From Fen-183 sp036504335 (GTDB lineage: Bacteria; Acidobacteriota; Thermoanaerobaculia; UBA5066), in contig DASXVJ010000017.1 in assembly GCA_036504335.1 (NCBI GenBank), positions 160,692 to 224,691 of the forward strand: a DNA stretch of 64,000 bases. The letters are read 5' to 3'. Shown here in pieces: positions 8,667 through 18,063 of this stretch. Position 1 is the first letter of the stretch, and every line of letters begins with the position of its first letter. Position numbers and translations under genes: made by a program. Below the pieces are notes generated by a model, which was not told where the DNA came from, did not search any database, and saw nothing but the letters and a program-made list of their open reading frames with translations.

Positions 8667-9913
8667 TGCTCTCCGGCGCCTTCCGCGAGCGCCTCTTCGA
8701 GGCCTGGGTCGAGATCCGGGAGAACCTCGGGCGCTCGTCGCTGCAGGCCATCGGCGTGATCCTCGGCGTCGCGTCGGTCCTCGGGGGCTTCTCGATCTCG
8801 GACAGCCAGAGGCGCCGCGCCGACGAGCGCTGGATGAAGCTCGGCGGCATGGACCGCCTCATGGTCCAGCAGGCCACCGCCGTGAAGGACGGCACGCCCA
8901 CGGCGCTGCAGAACGCGAACCTCGGCCTGCGCAACGAGGACGCCCTGGAGGGCGGCGGGCTGGACACGAAGTCGCTGGACGGCGTCTCGCAGCAGAAGCG
9001 CGTCCGCGCGCGCGTGCGCTCCGCCCACGCCGACCAGGACCGGCCCGTGACCGGCATCGACGGGGACTACCTGCCCCTGAACGGCTACGGCGTCGAGAAG
9101 GGCCGCGCCTTCTCGGCCGAGGAGCTGTCCGAGGGCCGGGCCGTCGCGCTCCTCGGCGCCGAGGCGGCCGCGACGTTCTTCCCCACCGGTGATCCGGTCG
9201 GCCAGACGATCCGGGTCGGCGACGTGCCGGTCACGGTGGTGGGCATCTTCGGGGAGAAGATCTTCCGCTGGCGGGACAACCAGGGTAACCAGTTCGCGTG
9301 GCGCAACCGCGTGATCTGCCTTCCCGCCTCGCTCGTCGCGCGCCGGATGAACGGGGACAAGTGGCAGCGCGTCGACACCGTGTCGTTCCGCATCCGCGAC
9401 CTGTCCGTCATGGAGAAATTCAGCGAGGGCCTCGGGGCGCTCCTGCGCGGGAACCACCGCCAGCAGGAGGACTTCCGGATGGACGACATCGCCAAACGCG
9501 TGCGCAAGCGACAGAGCCAGGGCGACGTCTACAACATCATCTTCATGCTCTCGGGAATCCTGTCGCTCATCGGCGGCGGCATGGTCAACGTGAACATCCA
9601 GATGGCGACGCTGAAGGACCGGGTCCGCGAGGTGGGCGTGAAGATGGCGATCGGCGCCTCGGGCCGCGAGATCTTCAAGGGCTTCATGACCGAGGCGCTC
9701 CTCGTCACGGGCCTCGGGAGCGCGGTGGGTCTCCTCGGCGGCGTCCTCTTCTCGAAGTTCATCACCTCGTTCCTCGAGATCCCCCTCTTCATGAAGCCCG
9801 CGAGCTTCGCGTGGGCGTTCTTCCTCGCGACCGCGTTCGGCTTCGTCTTCGCGCTCTACCCGGCGTGGAAAGCCAGCCGCCTCTCTCCGATGGAGGCGCT
9901 GCGGTATGAGTAG
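8666..9913 (+). CDS. FtsX/MacB-type ABC permease 1
   Basis: A 415-residue permease with the MacB plan: an N-terminal helix (SSLQAIGVILGVASVLGGFS), a large periplasmic domain, then three C-terminal helices (about residues 290-405) ending in ALYPAWKASRLSPMEALRYE, the classic FtsX/MacB C-terminal signature. The segment RVREVGVKMAIGASGREI is the cytoplasmic coupling loop. The start overlaps the ATPase stop and its own stop overlaps the next permease start by eight bases. Confidence 0.9.
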   Translation: MLSGAFRERLFEAWVEIRENLGRSSLQAIGVILGVASVLGGFSISDSQRRRADERWMKLGGMDRLMVQQATAVKDGTPTALQNANLGLRNEDALEGGGLDTKSLDGVSQQKRVRARVRSAHADQDRPVTGIDGDYLPLNGYGVEKGRAFSAEELSEGRAVALLGAEAAATFFPTGDPVGQTIRVGDVPVTVVGIFGEKIFRWRDNQGNQFAWRNRVICLPASLVARRMNGDKWQRVDTVSFRIRDLSVMEKFSEGLGALLRGNHRQQEDFRMDDIAKRVRKRQSQGDVYNIIFMLSGILSLIGGGMVNVNIQMATLKDRVREVGVKMAIGASGREIFKGFMTEALLVTGLGSAVGLLGGVLFSKFITSFLEIPLFMKPASFAWAFFLATAFGFVFALYPAWKASRLSPMEALRYE

Positions 9914-11198
9914 CGTCGCCGCCGCCCTCGCGTCGCCGCAGCCCGGGACCGTTCGCCGGCTGTCATGGGCGGCAAAACTGAATCTCGTCTGGGAGGTCGT
10001 CACGGGCGGCCTCGTCGAGCTGTGGTCGCACAAGCTGCGCTCGATTCTCACGCTCACGCTCCTCATGCTCGGCGTCTTCGCGCTCGTCGTCCTCACGTCC
10101 GTCCTCGACGGCGTTCTCGACAAGGTCTCGACGGGCTTCTCGGGGATGAGCTGGGACGGCACGGTCGTCATCCAGCCGAAGGAGGCCGAGACGACGGAGG
10201 AGCGCCAGCGCTTCGCGATGAGCCCCGGCCTGCGGTTCGAGGACCTCGCCCGCCTCACGGCGCCGCACCCCGGCGTGATCGCGTACCTGCCGCGCGCGAC
10301 GAAGTCGGTGCGCGTGCGGACCTCCGGCGGCCCGGAGCGCATCTTCGTCACGGGCCTCACGCCCGACTACGCGCTCCTGATGAACCGGCCGATCGCCTCC
10401 GGCCGCGGCCTGACGGAAGACGACCGAAAGCGCCGGAGCACGGTGGCGGTCGTGGGGTCGACGCTCGGCGCCAAGCTCTTCGGCGGGGCGGACCCCGTGG
10501 GCCACGACGTCCTCGTGGAGGGCGTGCCGTTCCGGATCGTCGGCCTGCAGGCCCCGGTTCAGATCTTCAACGAGGAAATCTACCTCGACGCGAACGGGCT
10601 GATGATCCCGCTCGAGACGTACATGGATCGCATGGACTCGAGCCACAAGCTCAGGTCCCTCGCCGTGAAGCTGCGCCGCCGGAGCGACCTCGACGACGTC
10701 TCCGCCCTCGTTCTCGGGCGCGCGAAGCAGTCCCACCACGGGATCGAGGACGTCGAGGTCAAGGACCTCGAGGCCGAGGCCGCGAAGTCGTGGGCGGGGT
10801 TCCTCGAGGAGATGCGCGGATGGCGGGTCGTGCTCTCCAGCCTCGCCGCGACGGTCCTCCTCGTCGGCGGCGTGGGCGTCCTGTCCGTGATGCTCATCTC
10901 GTTCTCGGACCGCAGGTACGAGATTGGCCTGCGCAAGTCGCTCGGCGCCTCGGACGGCCAGATCCTCGTCCAGTTCCTCCTCGAGGCGCTCGTCCTCGCG
11001 GCGATGGGCGCGACCGCCGGCACGCTCGGCGGCGCCGCGCTCTGCCGCGTGCTCTCGCCGAAGTTCCCGTGGGGGCTCGTCGTGAACTCCATGGGCCTGG
11101 CGGTCGCATGGGCCGTCGCGCTCGGCCTCGCGCTCGTCTTCGGCCTCTACCCCGCGATCCGCGCTTCGCGTCTCTCGCCGATGGAGGCGATGCGCTGA
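9906..11198 (+). CDS. FtsX/MacB-type ABC permease 2
   Basis: A 430-residue permease of the same family as its neighbour, with an N-terminal helix (SILTLTLLMLGVFALVVLTS), a periplasmic MacB_PCD-like domain, three C-terminal helices, the coupling loop RRYEIGLRKSLGASDGQIL, and an end of LYPAIRASRLSPMEAMR. Two different permeases in series suggest the exporter works as a heterodimer. The ATG at 9906 lies within the last codons of permease 1, implying translational coupling. Confidence 0.9.
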   Translation: MSSVAAALASPQPGTVRRLSWAAKLNLVWEVVTGGLVELWSHKLRSILTLTLLMLGVFALVVLTSVLDGVLDKVSTGFSGMSWDGTVVIQPKEAETTEERQRFAMSPGLRFEDLARLTAPHPGVIAYLPRATKSVRVRTSGGPERIFVTGLTPDYALLMNRPIASGRGLTEDDRKRRSTVAVVGSTLGAKLFGGADPVGHDVLVEGVPFRIVGLQAPVQIFNEEIYLDANGLMIPLETYMDRMDSSHKLRSLAVKLRRRSDLDDVSALVLGRAKQSHHGIEDVEVKDLEAEAAKSWAGFLEEMRGWRVVLSSLAATVLLVGGVGVLSVMLISFSDRRYEIGLRKSLGASDGQILVQFLLEALVLAAMGATAGTLGGAALCRVLSPKFPWGLVVNSMGLAVAWAVALGLALVFGLYPAIRASRLSPMEAMR

Positions 11199-11227
11199 GG
11201 GGCGGTGTCCGCCGCTAAGATGCGGCG

Positions 11228-12175
11228 GTGAAGCGTCGAAAGAACTCGAACGTCCATCCCGCGAACGCGCGCTCCCTCAAGGCGGCGGCTGCGCGACTCA
11301 GGCGGGGCGAGCTCGTTGCGTTTCCGACGGAGACCGTCTACGGCCTCGGGGCGAACGCGCTGGACGGGGAGGCCGTCGCGAAAATCTTCGCGGCGAAGGG
11401 ACGCCCTCAGGACAATCCGGTAATCGTGCACGTCAGCGATTTGAAGATGCTTGGAAAGGTGACGGGCCCGCCGCCGCCGCTCGCGAAAAGGCTCATCGCG
11501 CGCTTCTGGCCGGGGCCCCTCACCCTCGTACTTTCTAAGAACTCTTCAATCCCCTCTTCGGTCACCGCCGGCCTGGCCACCGTTGCGGTGCGCATGCCTC
11601 AGGGCCTCGCGCGCGACCTCGTGCGTCTCGCGGGCGTGCCGATTGCCGCGCCGAGCGCGAACCTCTCCGGGCGCCCGAGCCCGACGACGGCCGCGCACGT
11701 CGCGGAGGACTTCCCGGACGTCTTCGTCCTCGACGGCGGAGCGACGGCGCACGGACTCGAATCCACGGTTCTCGCGCTCGACCCACCCGGCGTCCTGCGG
11801 GAAGGGGCGATCCCGGGGGATCTTCTTAGAACGATGATTCCCGGGCTTCGGCTGCCCGGTGCGAGACGAAAACGCGCGTCGGGGGGCGCCTCCCCGGCCG
11901 TCAGCCCGGGCACGAAGTACACCCACTACGCACCGAGCCGGCCCCTCATCCTCTTTCTAAGAAAATCTTCTCTTCTCTCCTACGCGAAGGCGCATCCGAA
12001 GGCCCTCGTCCTTTCCCTCGGCTCTTCTCCCGAGGAGATCGCCCGCAACCTCTTCGCCGCGCTGCGCACGCGGCGCAAGGGCACCGAGCTCCTCGCGCTC
12101 GCGATCCCTCGCCGCGGCGTCGGCCGCGCCGTGATGGACCGGCTCACGCGCGCCGCGACGCGGATCGTCCCCTAG
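11228..12175 (+). CDS. tsaC: Threonylcarbamoyl-AMP synthase (Sua5 type)
   Basis: A 315-residue two-domain Sua5 protein that makes L-threonylcarbamoyl-AMP for t6A37 modification of ANN-decoding tRNAs. The YrdC domain covers about residues 15-205 (RRGELVAFPTETVYGLGANA, AAKGRPQDNPVIVHV, PLTLVL, PIAAPSANLSG). The C-terminal Sua5 domain starts at KYTHYAPSRPL. The start is GTG at 11228, because an ATG at 11219 meets an in-frame stop at once. It begins 29 bases after the exporter operon with no terminator seen. Three copies of an AT-rich motif (11524-11547, 11820-11831, 11948-11970) lie inside it with codons unusual for this DNA (CTA, AGA, AAA, TCT). Confidence 0.9.
   Translation: MKRRKNSNVHPANARSLKAAAARLRRGELVAFPTETVYGLGANALDGEAVAKIFAAKGRPQDNPVIVHVSDLKMLGKVTGPPPPLAKRLIARFWPGPLTLVLSKNSSIPSSVTAGLATVAVRMPQGLARDLVRLAGVPIAAPSANLSGRPSPTTAAHVAEDFPDVFVLDGGATAHGLESTVLALDPPGVLREGAIPGDLLRTMIPGLRLPGARRKRASGGASPAVSPGTKYTHYAPSRPLILFLRKSSLLSYAKAHPKALVLSLGSSPEEIARNLFAALRTRRKGTELLALAIPRRGVGRAVMDRLTRAATRIVP
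11524..11547 (+). repeat. Dispersed AT-rich motif, copy inside tsaC
   Basis: Reads CCTCGTACTTTCTAAGAA then CTCTTC. It shares the exact 11-mer CTTTCTAAGAA with the copy at 11953-11963 and is read in a different codon frame there, so the similarity is at the DNA level. Confidence 0.5.
11948..11970 (+). repeat. Dispersed AT-rich motif, second strong copy inside tsaC
   Basis: Reads ATCCTCTTTCTAAGAAAA then TCTTC. It falls between the YrdC and Sua5 domains, in the reading frame F-L-R-K-S-S. A shorter related site, GATCTTCTTAGAA, lies at 11819-11831. Confidence 0.5.
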
Positions 12176-13710
12176 CCGGAAGCCGCCACGAACGCGCTCG
12201 GGAAGCGGGCGAGCATCGCCGTCGCGTGGACGACCTCGCGCAGGTCCACGCACTCGCCGATCTTGTGCGTGTTCTGCTCGATGCCGGGGCCGATCCCGAG
12301 CATCGCCGGGTGTTTCACGGCGCCCGAGACGACCCAGCGCTTCCTCTCGGGAACCGCGATGGAGGTGTCGTCCTTCGGCACCGGGAAGCCGACGCCGTCC
12401 GTCGAGAAGATCCACCGGTCGACGCGCGGTTCCCTGCGGAGCGTGCCGCGCGCGCCTCCGTCCGGGACGTGCGGCGAGACGACGCCGCGGTACGCCGCAA
12501 CCGCGGCCTGGATTGCCGGGTGCTCCTCGGGCGTGAGCCACCCCATGTAGACCTGCGGGTTGTGGAGGATGAAGCCGGTCCACGTCGGCTCGTCGTACGT
12601 CGGGACCGTGACGGTGACCGTCAGCCCCGCAGCCCGCGCCGCGGCCACGGCGGTGAGCCCCTCCACGTCGGCGACGGCCTTCTCCGGCGTCTCGCCGATC
12701 GTGAGGCGCCGGTCGAAGCGGAAGACGAACCTCTCGGGAACCGCGCAGTCGCTCGGCGTGTCGAGGCGTGCCCACGAGGCCGTGCGCGTGCCGTGCCCGA
12801 GGAACGGATGGTCGAGGAACCCGTCGCGGGCCTCGTAACGCCTCGCGGCCTCCGCGACGATGGGCCCGGCCCACTCCAGCGGGTTCTTCCCTTCCCACGG
12901 CATCGAGCCGTGGCACGACTTCCCCGTGACGGACACTTCGATCTGCATGCGGCCGCGCTGGCCGCGGTAAATGCCGAGAGCGCCCTTCGCGGAATCCCCG
13001 GTGCCCTCCGTGAGGATCACGGCGTCCGGCACGAGCTCCGGGCCGGCGCCCGGCAGGACTTTCTTCACGAGGTACTGCGGCCCGCCGCCGTCGTTGTCCT
13101 CCTCGGCGACCGTCGCGTACGAGCGGACGATCGCGCCCTTGAGCGCGCCCAGCGGCGCGAGCTCGAGGAGGATCTTCGTCGCGACGACCTGCGTGACGAC
13201 GCCCGAGAGCTGGTCGGCCCCGCCGCGGCCGAAGACCAGGTGCTCCCATTCCGAGGAAGGCGGAAGATGCCCCAACTCCCCTTCGAGGAAGTCCCGGCGA
13301 ACGGCGGCGGCGTCGAAGAGTCCTTCGAAGGCGTCAATGCCGCCCGTCTTCTCCCTCCAGGCGGATCTCAGGGGACGCACCGTGTCGGTGTGCCCGTCGA
13401 AGTAGACGACCTTCTTTTCCTTCGAAGAAATCCCATCCTCCGGATCCTCGACCGACCAGACGAGGTTCCCGTAGCCGTCGAAACCGACGTCCTCGGGCCG
13501 GCGGACGGCGCCAGCCTGGACGATCATCTTCTTGAGGTACTCGAGCCTCGGTTTCTCGTGGTTCGAGAGGCCGCAGCTCGGGTCCCCGCCGGCGTCCTTC
13601 GGCCTGTCGACGTAGTCGGCCGGGATGCGGATGACTTCCCTCAGGATCTCGGCCGCGAGCGGCCGGTAGCGGGCCGCGAGCTCCGCGACCCGCTTGTCGA
13701 GCTCGTTCAT
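12172..13710 (-). CDS. ygeY: YgeY-type M20 metallohydrolase (selenium-metabolism-linked)
   Basis: A 512-residue M20 family amidohydrolase. Metal-site motifs are FDGHTDTVRP, ATVAEEDNDGGG (the glutamate pair), HGSMPWEGKNPLEW and a C-terminal GIGPGIEQNTHKIGECV. YgeY proteins are encoded in the anaerobic purine/urate clusters beside ygeW, ssnA, ygfK and xdhD and are thought to cleave a carbamoyl or amide intermediate. Exact substrate is not certain. The ATG at 13710 has AAGGAG 10 bases upstream and is preferred to a GTG at 13731. It is last in a seven-gene operon and ends tail-to-tail with tsaC, sharing CTAG. Confidence 0.85.
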   Translation of the reverse strand: MNELDKRVAELAARYRPLAAEILREVIRIPADYVDRPKDAGGDPSCGLSNHEKPRLEYLKKMIVQAGAVRRPEDVGFDGYGNLVWSVEDPEDGISSKEKKVVYFDGHTDTVRPLRSAWREKTGGIDAFEGLFDAAAVRRDFLEGELGHLPPSSEWEHLVFGRGGADQLSGVVTQVVATKILLELAPLGALKGAIVRSYATVAEEDNDGGGPQYLVKKVLPGAGPELVPDAVILTEGTGDSAKGALGIYRGQRGRMQIEVSVTGKSCHGSMPWEGKNPLEWAGPIVAEAARRYEARDGFLDHPFLGHGTRTASWARLDTPSDCAVPERFVFRFDRRLTIGETPEKAVADVEGLTAVAAARAAGLTVTVTVPTYDEPTWTGFILHNPQVYMGWLTPEEHPAIQAAVAAYRGVVSPHVPDGGARGTLRREPRVDRWIFSTDGVGFPVPKDDTSIAVPERKRWVVSGAVKHPAMLGIGPGIEQNTHKIGECVDLREVVHATAMLARFPSAFVAASG

Positions 13711-13727
13711 CGTGTTCGTCTCCTTGC

Positions 13728-14852
13728 TCACAGGGCCTCCAGCCGGCGTGCGAGGTCCGGGACCTTCGCCGCCGCCAGGAGCGCCATCACGACGTAGACC
13801 TTCCAGTTCGCCTCGCGCGCGACGTTGACGACGTGCTTCGCCATGACGCCGGGCGAGACCTCGGCCCCGATGTCCGCGGGCAGGCAGTGCATGTAGAGGG
13901 CGTCGCCGCCCTTCGTCGCCTTCATCCGCCGCTCGTCGCAGATCCAGTCCCTGTGCCGGGCGTTGCGGGCGAGCGCGTCCTTCTCGATCTCCCCCATCCG
14001 CTTCGTGTCTCGCGCGCGGTTCGCATCGACGCGCTGGAGCATGAGGTCGTACGGACCCCAGCTCTTGGGATAGACGACGTCGGCGCCCTCGAACGCCCCG
14101 TCCATGGAGGACGTCGTCCGGAAGGTGCCGCCGGAGGCCGCGGCATGCTGAGCCGCGGACGCGAGGCACGGATCCATGAGGCGGTAGCCCTCCGGGTGCG
14201 CGAGCGTCACGTGGGCGCCGAAACGCGTCATGAGCATGATGAGCCCCTGCGGCACCGAGAGCGGCTTCGCGTAGCTGGGCGAGTACGCCCACGACACGGC
14301 GATGCGCTTTCCGGCGATGCCTTCCGGGAACCTCTCGCGCAGCCAGCAGAGGTCGGCGAGCGTCTGCGTCGGATGGTCGACGTCGCACTGGAGGTTCACG
14401 ACGGGCACGCTCCGCGGGTCGCCCGTCGCCGCGAGATAGTCGTCGATGCCCTTCTTCACGTCGCGCATGAAGGCGTTGCCTTCGCCGAGGATCAGGTCGT
14501 GCCGCACGCCGAGCGCATGCGCGTTCATCCCGAGCATCGCGCCGGTCTCGGCCGCGGTCTCGCCGTGCGAGACCTGAGTCGACGACCCGTCCACGATGAC
14601 GGGGTGCATCCCGAGCCTCGCCGCGGCGCCCCCCCAGGCTGACTTCGTCCGCGTGGAGTTGTCGAAGAACATCGCGTACGCGAGCTCGTGCGGGAGAAGC
14701 GCCGCCTTCTTTCCCGCACGGTCCAGCGCGGCGAAGCGCTCGGCGACGGCGAGGAGGGCGGAGAGCTCTTCCGCCGACGCGTCGTCGGTCCGGAGAAGGC
14801 TCCGGCCGCGGAGGCGCTGCGCGGCGGCGGGGTCGATCGGGGCGGTCTTCAT
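13728..14852 (-). CDS. ygeW: YgeW-type knotted carbamoyltransferase
   Basis: A 374-residue member of the aspartate/ornithine carbamoyltransferase superfamily. The carbamoyl-phosphate site is MFFDNSTRTKSAW, with downstream HALGVRHD, CDVDHPTQTLADL and MHCLPADI. These match the knotted YgeW group found in purine-degradation clusters rather than OTCase or ATCase, and its natural substrate remains unsettled. The likely job is release of carbamoyl phosphate for ATP formation or transfer of a ureido group. The ATG at 14852 overlaps the upstream TGA (ATGA). Confidence 0.88.
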   Translation of the reverse strand: MKTAPIDPAAAQRLRGRSLLRTDDASAEELSALLAVAERFAALDRAGKKAALLPHELAYAMFFDNSTRTKSAWGGAAARLGMHPVIVDGSSTQVSHGETAAETGAMLGMNAHALGVRHDLILGEGNAFMRDVKKGIDDYLAATGDPRSVPVVNLQCDVDHPTQTLADLCWLRERFPEGIAGKRIAVSWAYSPSYAKPLSVPQGLIMLMTRFGAHVTLAHPEGYRLMDPCLASAAQHAAASGGTFRTTSSMDGAFEGADVVYPKSWGPYDLMLQRVDANRARDTKRMGEIEKDALARNARHRDWICDERRMKATKGGDALYMHCLPADIGAEVSPGVMAKHVVNVAREANWKVYVVMALLAAAKVPDLARRLEAL

Positions 14853-16843
14853 TTCGAAATCTCCATTACGGACGTTGCTGGATTCGTCGCGGTCAGCCAC
14901 GACACGACGCCCGGCGCGAAGAGACCCGCGACGAGGGCGTTCAGCGAATGGTAGTGCCCCACGGGAACGACGTGGCCTTCGAGGACGTCCGGGCGGAGGA
15001 GGCGCGCCGCCGCCGGCTCATCGCCGCCGGGAGCGAAGACGAGCTCGGCGACACCGTCGGAGAAAACGGCGGTGCCGTCTGCCCTGACGAGGAGGTCCAC
15101 CTCATGCCCGCCCCACCGCCCGCGCGCGACCATTGCGCCCTCCTCCCGCCTCAGGAAGAAGCCCGGGCGCGGCGCGTCCTCGAGGAAGGAAGCGAGGGAC
15201 GAGAAGAGGCGGGGCTTCTCGATGTACGGGCCGCCGTCCTCCGGGCAGAAGACGTCGCAGTTTCCGCAGTCGTTGCACGCATCGGCCCAGTTCGCAATCT
15301 GGTGCGGCGACGACTTCGCGCCGCCGAGCGCCAGAGTCTTCTCGCCGGCCGGGACGAGACGCCCGCCCTCGACGACGAGGTCGCGGTACGCGATTCTTCG
15401 CGCCGGCGCCTCGTAGGTGAAATTGGCGTCGTTCGGGCAGACGGGGACGCACTTGTCGCAGTTGATGCAGTCGAAGAGGTGCAGGCGCGACCCGATCTTC
15501 CGCGGCGGCGTGCCCGTCCGGGCCGCCGCGTAGTGCGCGTCCCCGACGGCTGCGGCCGTCGCCCGGCGGTGATTCAGGAGAGACGCCTCGAGGGCGCCGC
15601 CCCCGACCCCCGCCTGCTTCCGGATGAAGTCGTCCCGCGTCGCGGCGCCCGCGTCGCGCATCGCGGCGGCGAGGGCTTCGGCCTGCCGGTGGAGGCGCCT
15701 GTAGCCGCCCGGGCGCAGGAGGTCCGTGCAGCTCGTCACGGGCACGAAGCCGCAGGCCACGACGCCGGCCACGTTCGCCGCGTCCACCCCGGCCGAGAAG
15801 GACACCGGGACGTCCGCGCCCAGCTCCTCGCGGAGCCTCAGCCCCACCGCGAGCGCGAGGGCGTGCAGCGGCTCGCCGGAGAGATACGCCTCGTCTCCGG
15901 GCATGAAGTCGCCCGCATTGGCGACGACGAGCGTGTTCGTGACCTTGAAGCCGAAGCCGAGCCCGAGGCGCACGGCCTCCGCCGCGAGGCCGCGGGCGAT
16001 CGAGAGCGCGCCGTCCCAATGGAGGTCCTTCTCGAACGCCGCGCGGCGGAGCGCGATGTGCCCGTACCCCAGCCTGCCGTGGAGGATCTGCTCGACCTCC
16101 TCGTAGCCCAGGAGCGTGGGGTTGAGCTTCACGATCGTGTGGAGGCCCCGCTCGACGAGGAGATGGCGGCCTATCGCGTCGATCTCCTCTGCCGGACAGC
16201 CGTGGAACGTCGAGAGCGTGACCGAGTCCGACAGCCGCGCGTCGCACGGGACGCCGGCCAGGCGCCGGAGAGACGGAGGGAGCTCCCGCGAGAGCGCGGT
16301 GCGTTCCTCGTCGAGAATCGCGCCCGCGTCGCGGATGCCGTCGAAGAACGCGGACATCTTCGCCGACCGGATGCCCTCGAGGTCGTACCCGACGGAGACG
16401 TCGAAGATCACGTCGCGCTCGCTCACGGGAATGCCGCACAACTCGTCGAGGATCGCGACGAGGAGCCGCGCCTTCGCGTACTCGCGCAGGGAATCCCGGA
16501 CGGCGAGCTCCTGCGACCACTCCACGTTGAACCCCACGGTCCGCATGTCGATGCACGGGCGCGGGATCACGAGGTGGTCGTTCACCTGCACCGTCTTGAG
16601 CTCGAGAATCCTGCCGCCCGCGAGGTACGAGAGCGCGATGTTCTGCGCGAGCTGCGTCTGCGGGCCGGCGGCGGGGCCGAGGGGCGTCGCCGCGCGACGG
16701 CCGTGGAACCGCACGGACAGGTCGAGGCCCGGCGCGCCCCGGAAGACGTGGCGGACGGGAAGGTCGTAGACCGACCCCTTCGGGAACTCCTCCGCCGCGC
16801 GGCGCACGAGGACGGAGAGCGGGAGCGGGCGGAGCGTGCTCAC
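14849..16843 (-). CDS. ygfK: Short YgfK-like iron-sulfur flavoprotein (putative selenate reductase subunit family)
   Basis: A 664-residue protein. Its N-terminal about 450 residues form a dihydroorotate-dehydrogenase-like barrel (GPAAGPQTQLAQNIALSYL, ELKTVQVNDHLVIPRPCIDM, SVTLSTFHGCPAEEI). Two [4Fe-4S] sites follow, CINCDKCVPVCPNDANF and CNDCGNCDVFCPEDGGPY. Full YgfK proteins are about 1000 residues and carry a glutamate-synthase-like FAD/NAD(P) domain. That domain is absent here and no frameshift is evident. The start is GTG at 16843, overlapping the SsnA stop as GTGA. It probably passes electrons to or from the XdhD-like enzyme or a separate flavoprotein partner. Confidence 0.82.
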   Translation of the reverse strand: MSTLRPLPLSVLVRRAAEEFPKGSVYDLPVRHVFRGAPGLDLSVRFHGRRAATPLGPAAGPQTQLAQNIALSYLAGGRILELKTVQVNDHLVIPRPCIDMRTVGFNVEWSQELAVRDSLREYAKARLLVAILDELCGIPVSERDVIFDVSVGYDLEGIRSAKMSAFFDGIRDAGAILDEERTALSRELPPSLRRLAGVPCDARLSDSVTLSTFHGCPAEEIDAIGRHLLVERGLHTIVKLNPTLLGYEEVEQILHGRLGYGHIALRRAAFEKDLHWDGALSIARGLAAEAVRLGLGFGFKVTNTLVVANAGDFMPGDEAYLSGEPLHALALAVGLRLREELGADVPVSFSAGVDAANVAGVVACGFVPVTSCTDLLRPGGYRRLHRQAEALAAAMRDAGAATRDDFIRKQAGVGGGALEASLLNHRRATAAAVGDAHYAAARTGTPPRKIGSRLHLFDCINCDKCVPVCPNDANFTYEAPARRIAYRDLVVEGGRLVPAGEKTLALGGAKSSPHQIANWADACNDCGNCDVFCPEDGGPYIEKPRLFSSLASFLEDAPRPGFFLRREEGAMVARGRWGGHEVDLLVRADGTAVFSDGVAELVFAPGGDEPAAARLLRPDVLEGHVVPVGHYHSLNALVAGLFAPGVVSWLTATNPATSVMEISK

Positions 16844-18063
16844 GCCATCCGACTCCAGAGGCGGGCCGCTTCCTCGCGCGCGCGGGCGCGGATCCGGGCG
16901 GCGTCGACGCGCAGCGGGACCCGGTTTCGCACGACGACTTCTCCGTTCACGACGACGTCGCGGACGTGGCGCGCGCCGAGGCCGAAGAGGACGTGTCCCG
17001 GAATGTTCCCGGCCGAGAGCGGCGTGGGCGGGTCGTAGTCGAGAACGACCCAGTCGCCCGGCCTCTCTCCGAGGACGAGATCCGCGAGCCTCCCGCTGTT
17101 CGCGAGGAGGGCGACGGCGTCGATGCCGCCCGCGGGGCCGTACGCTTCCCTCCCGCGCAGGTGCGCGACGCGCGCCTCCGTGAAGAGGTCGGCGTCCATG
17201 CCGTCCGTTCCGAGGGCGACGCGCGGGCCGAGCGTCTTCGGGTCCGCGTACCCGACGGCGTTCTGCATGTTGCTGCGCGGGTTGTGGACGATCCACGCGC
17301 CCGCGTTCTTCGCGCGCTCGCGTTCGCCCGCAGACAGGTGCACTCCGTGCACGAGGAGCGCGTTCGGCCCGAGGGCGCCGGCCTTCTCGAGACGCTCGAA
17401 GGACCCCGCGTCGCAGAGGTCCTCCGCGACGTGCACGTGCAGCCAGCGTTCCGTCCGTTTCGCGAGGTCCGCGGCGGAGGCGAGCGTCCCGTCCGAGACG
17501 GTGAAGCCGGCGTGGAGGCCCACCATCGCGGGCAGGCCCTCGCGGATCGCGCGTTCGCATTCCGCCAGGCCTGCGCGCGCGCCCGCGGCGCCGTGGCGGT
17601 CCGTCGCGCCGTAGCAGAGCGCGGCGTTCACGCCGGCCGACCGCGCGGCCCGCGCGAGGACGTCGAGCGAGCCGTCGATGAACGACGGGGACTCGTGGTG
17701 GTCGATCACCGCCGTCACGCCCGAGAGCGCCGCGTCGAGGAGGGCCAGATCCGCCGAAGCTTCGAGCGACTTCTCGTCCAGCGCCGCGTCGAGCCGCCAC
17801 CAGACCTTCTCGAGGACCTCGCGGAAAGAGCGCGGCGGCTCGGCGGGGCCCGGCATGCCGCACGCGAGAGCGGAGTAGAGATGCGTGTGGGCGATCGCGA
17901 GGCCGGGCAGGACGAGGCAGCCCGACGCGTCGAGCGTCCGCCGCGGTCCGGTCCCGAGGACGACGTCGCGCCGCCCGGCCGCCGGAGGGTCGAGCGCGAC
18001 GACGGTGCCGCCCGTGATCGCGAGGGTGCCCGAGCCGGCCTCGCCGGCGGCAGACTCCGTCAC
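16840..18063 (-). CDS. ssnA: SsnA-type amidohydrolase
   Basis: A 407-residue metal-dependent amidohydrolase related to guanine/atrazine deaminases. The metal-binding HxH is at residues 59-61 (AHTHLYSAL), followed by IDHHES, LHVHVAED, VHGVHLS and LGTDGMD. SsnA is a fixed member of selenium-linked purine clusters, where it is expected to deaminate or ring-open a purine-derived intermediate. The start is GTG at 18063, overlapping the upstream TGA. The protein is about 35 residues shorter than E. coli SsnA, mostly at the N terminus. Confidence 0.87.
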   Translation of the reverse strand: MTESAAGEAGSGTLAITGGTVVALDPPAAGRRDVVLGTGPRRTLDASGCLVLPGLAIAHTHLYSALACGMPGPAEPPRSFREVLEKVWWRLDAALDEKSLEASADLALLDAALSGVTAVIDHHESPSFIDGSLDVLARAARSAGVNAALCYGATDRHGAAGARAGLAECERAIREGLPAMVGLHAGFTVSDGTLASAADLAKRTERWLHVHVAEDLCDAGSFERLEKAGALGPNALLVHGVHLSAGERERAKNAGAWIVHNPRSNMQNAVGYADPKTLGPRVALGTDGMDADLFTEARVAHLRGREAYGPAGGIDAVALLANSGRLADLVLGERPGDWVVLDYDPPTPLSAGNIPGHVLFGLGARHVRDVVVNGEVVVRNRVPLRVDAARIRARAREEAARLWSRMA

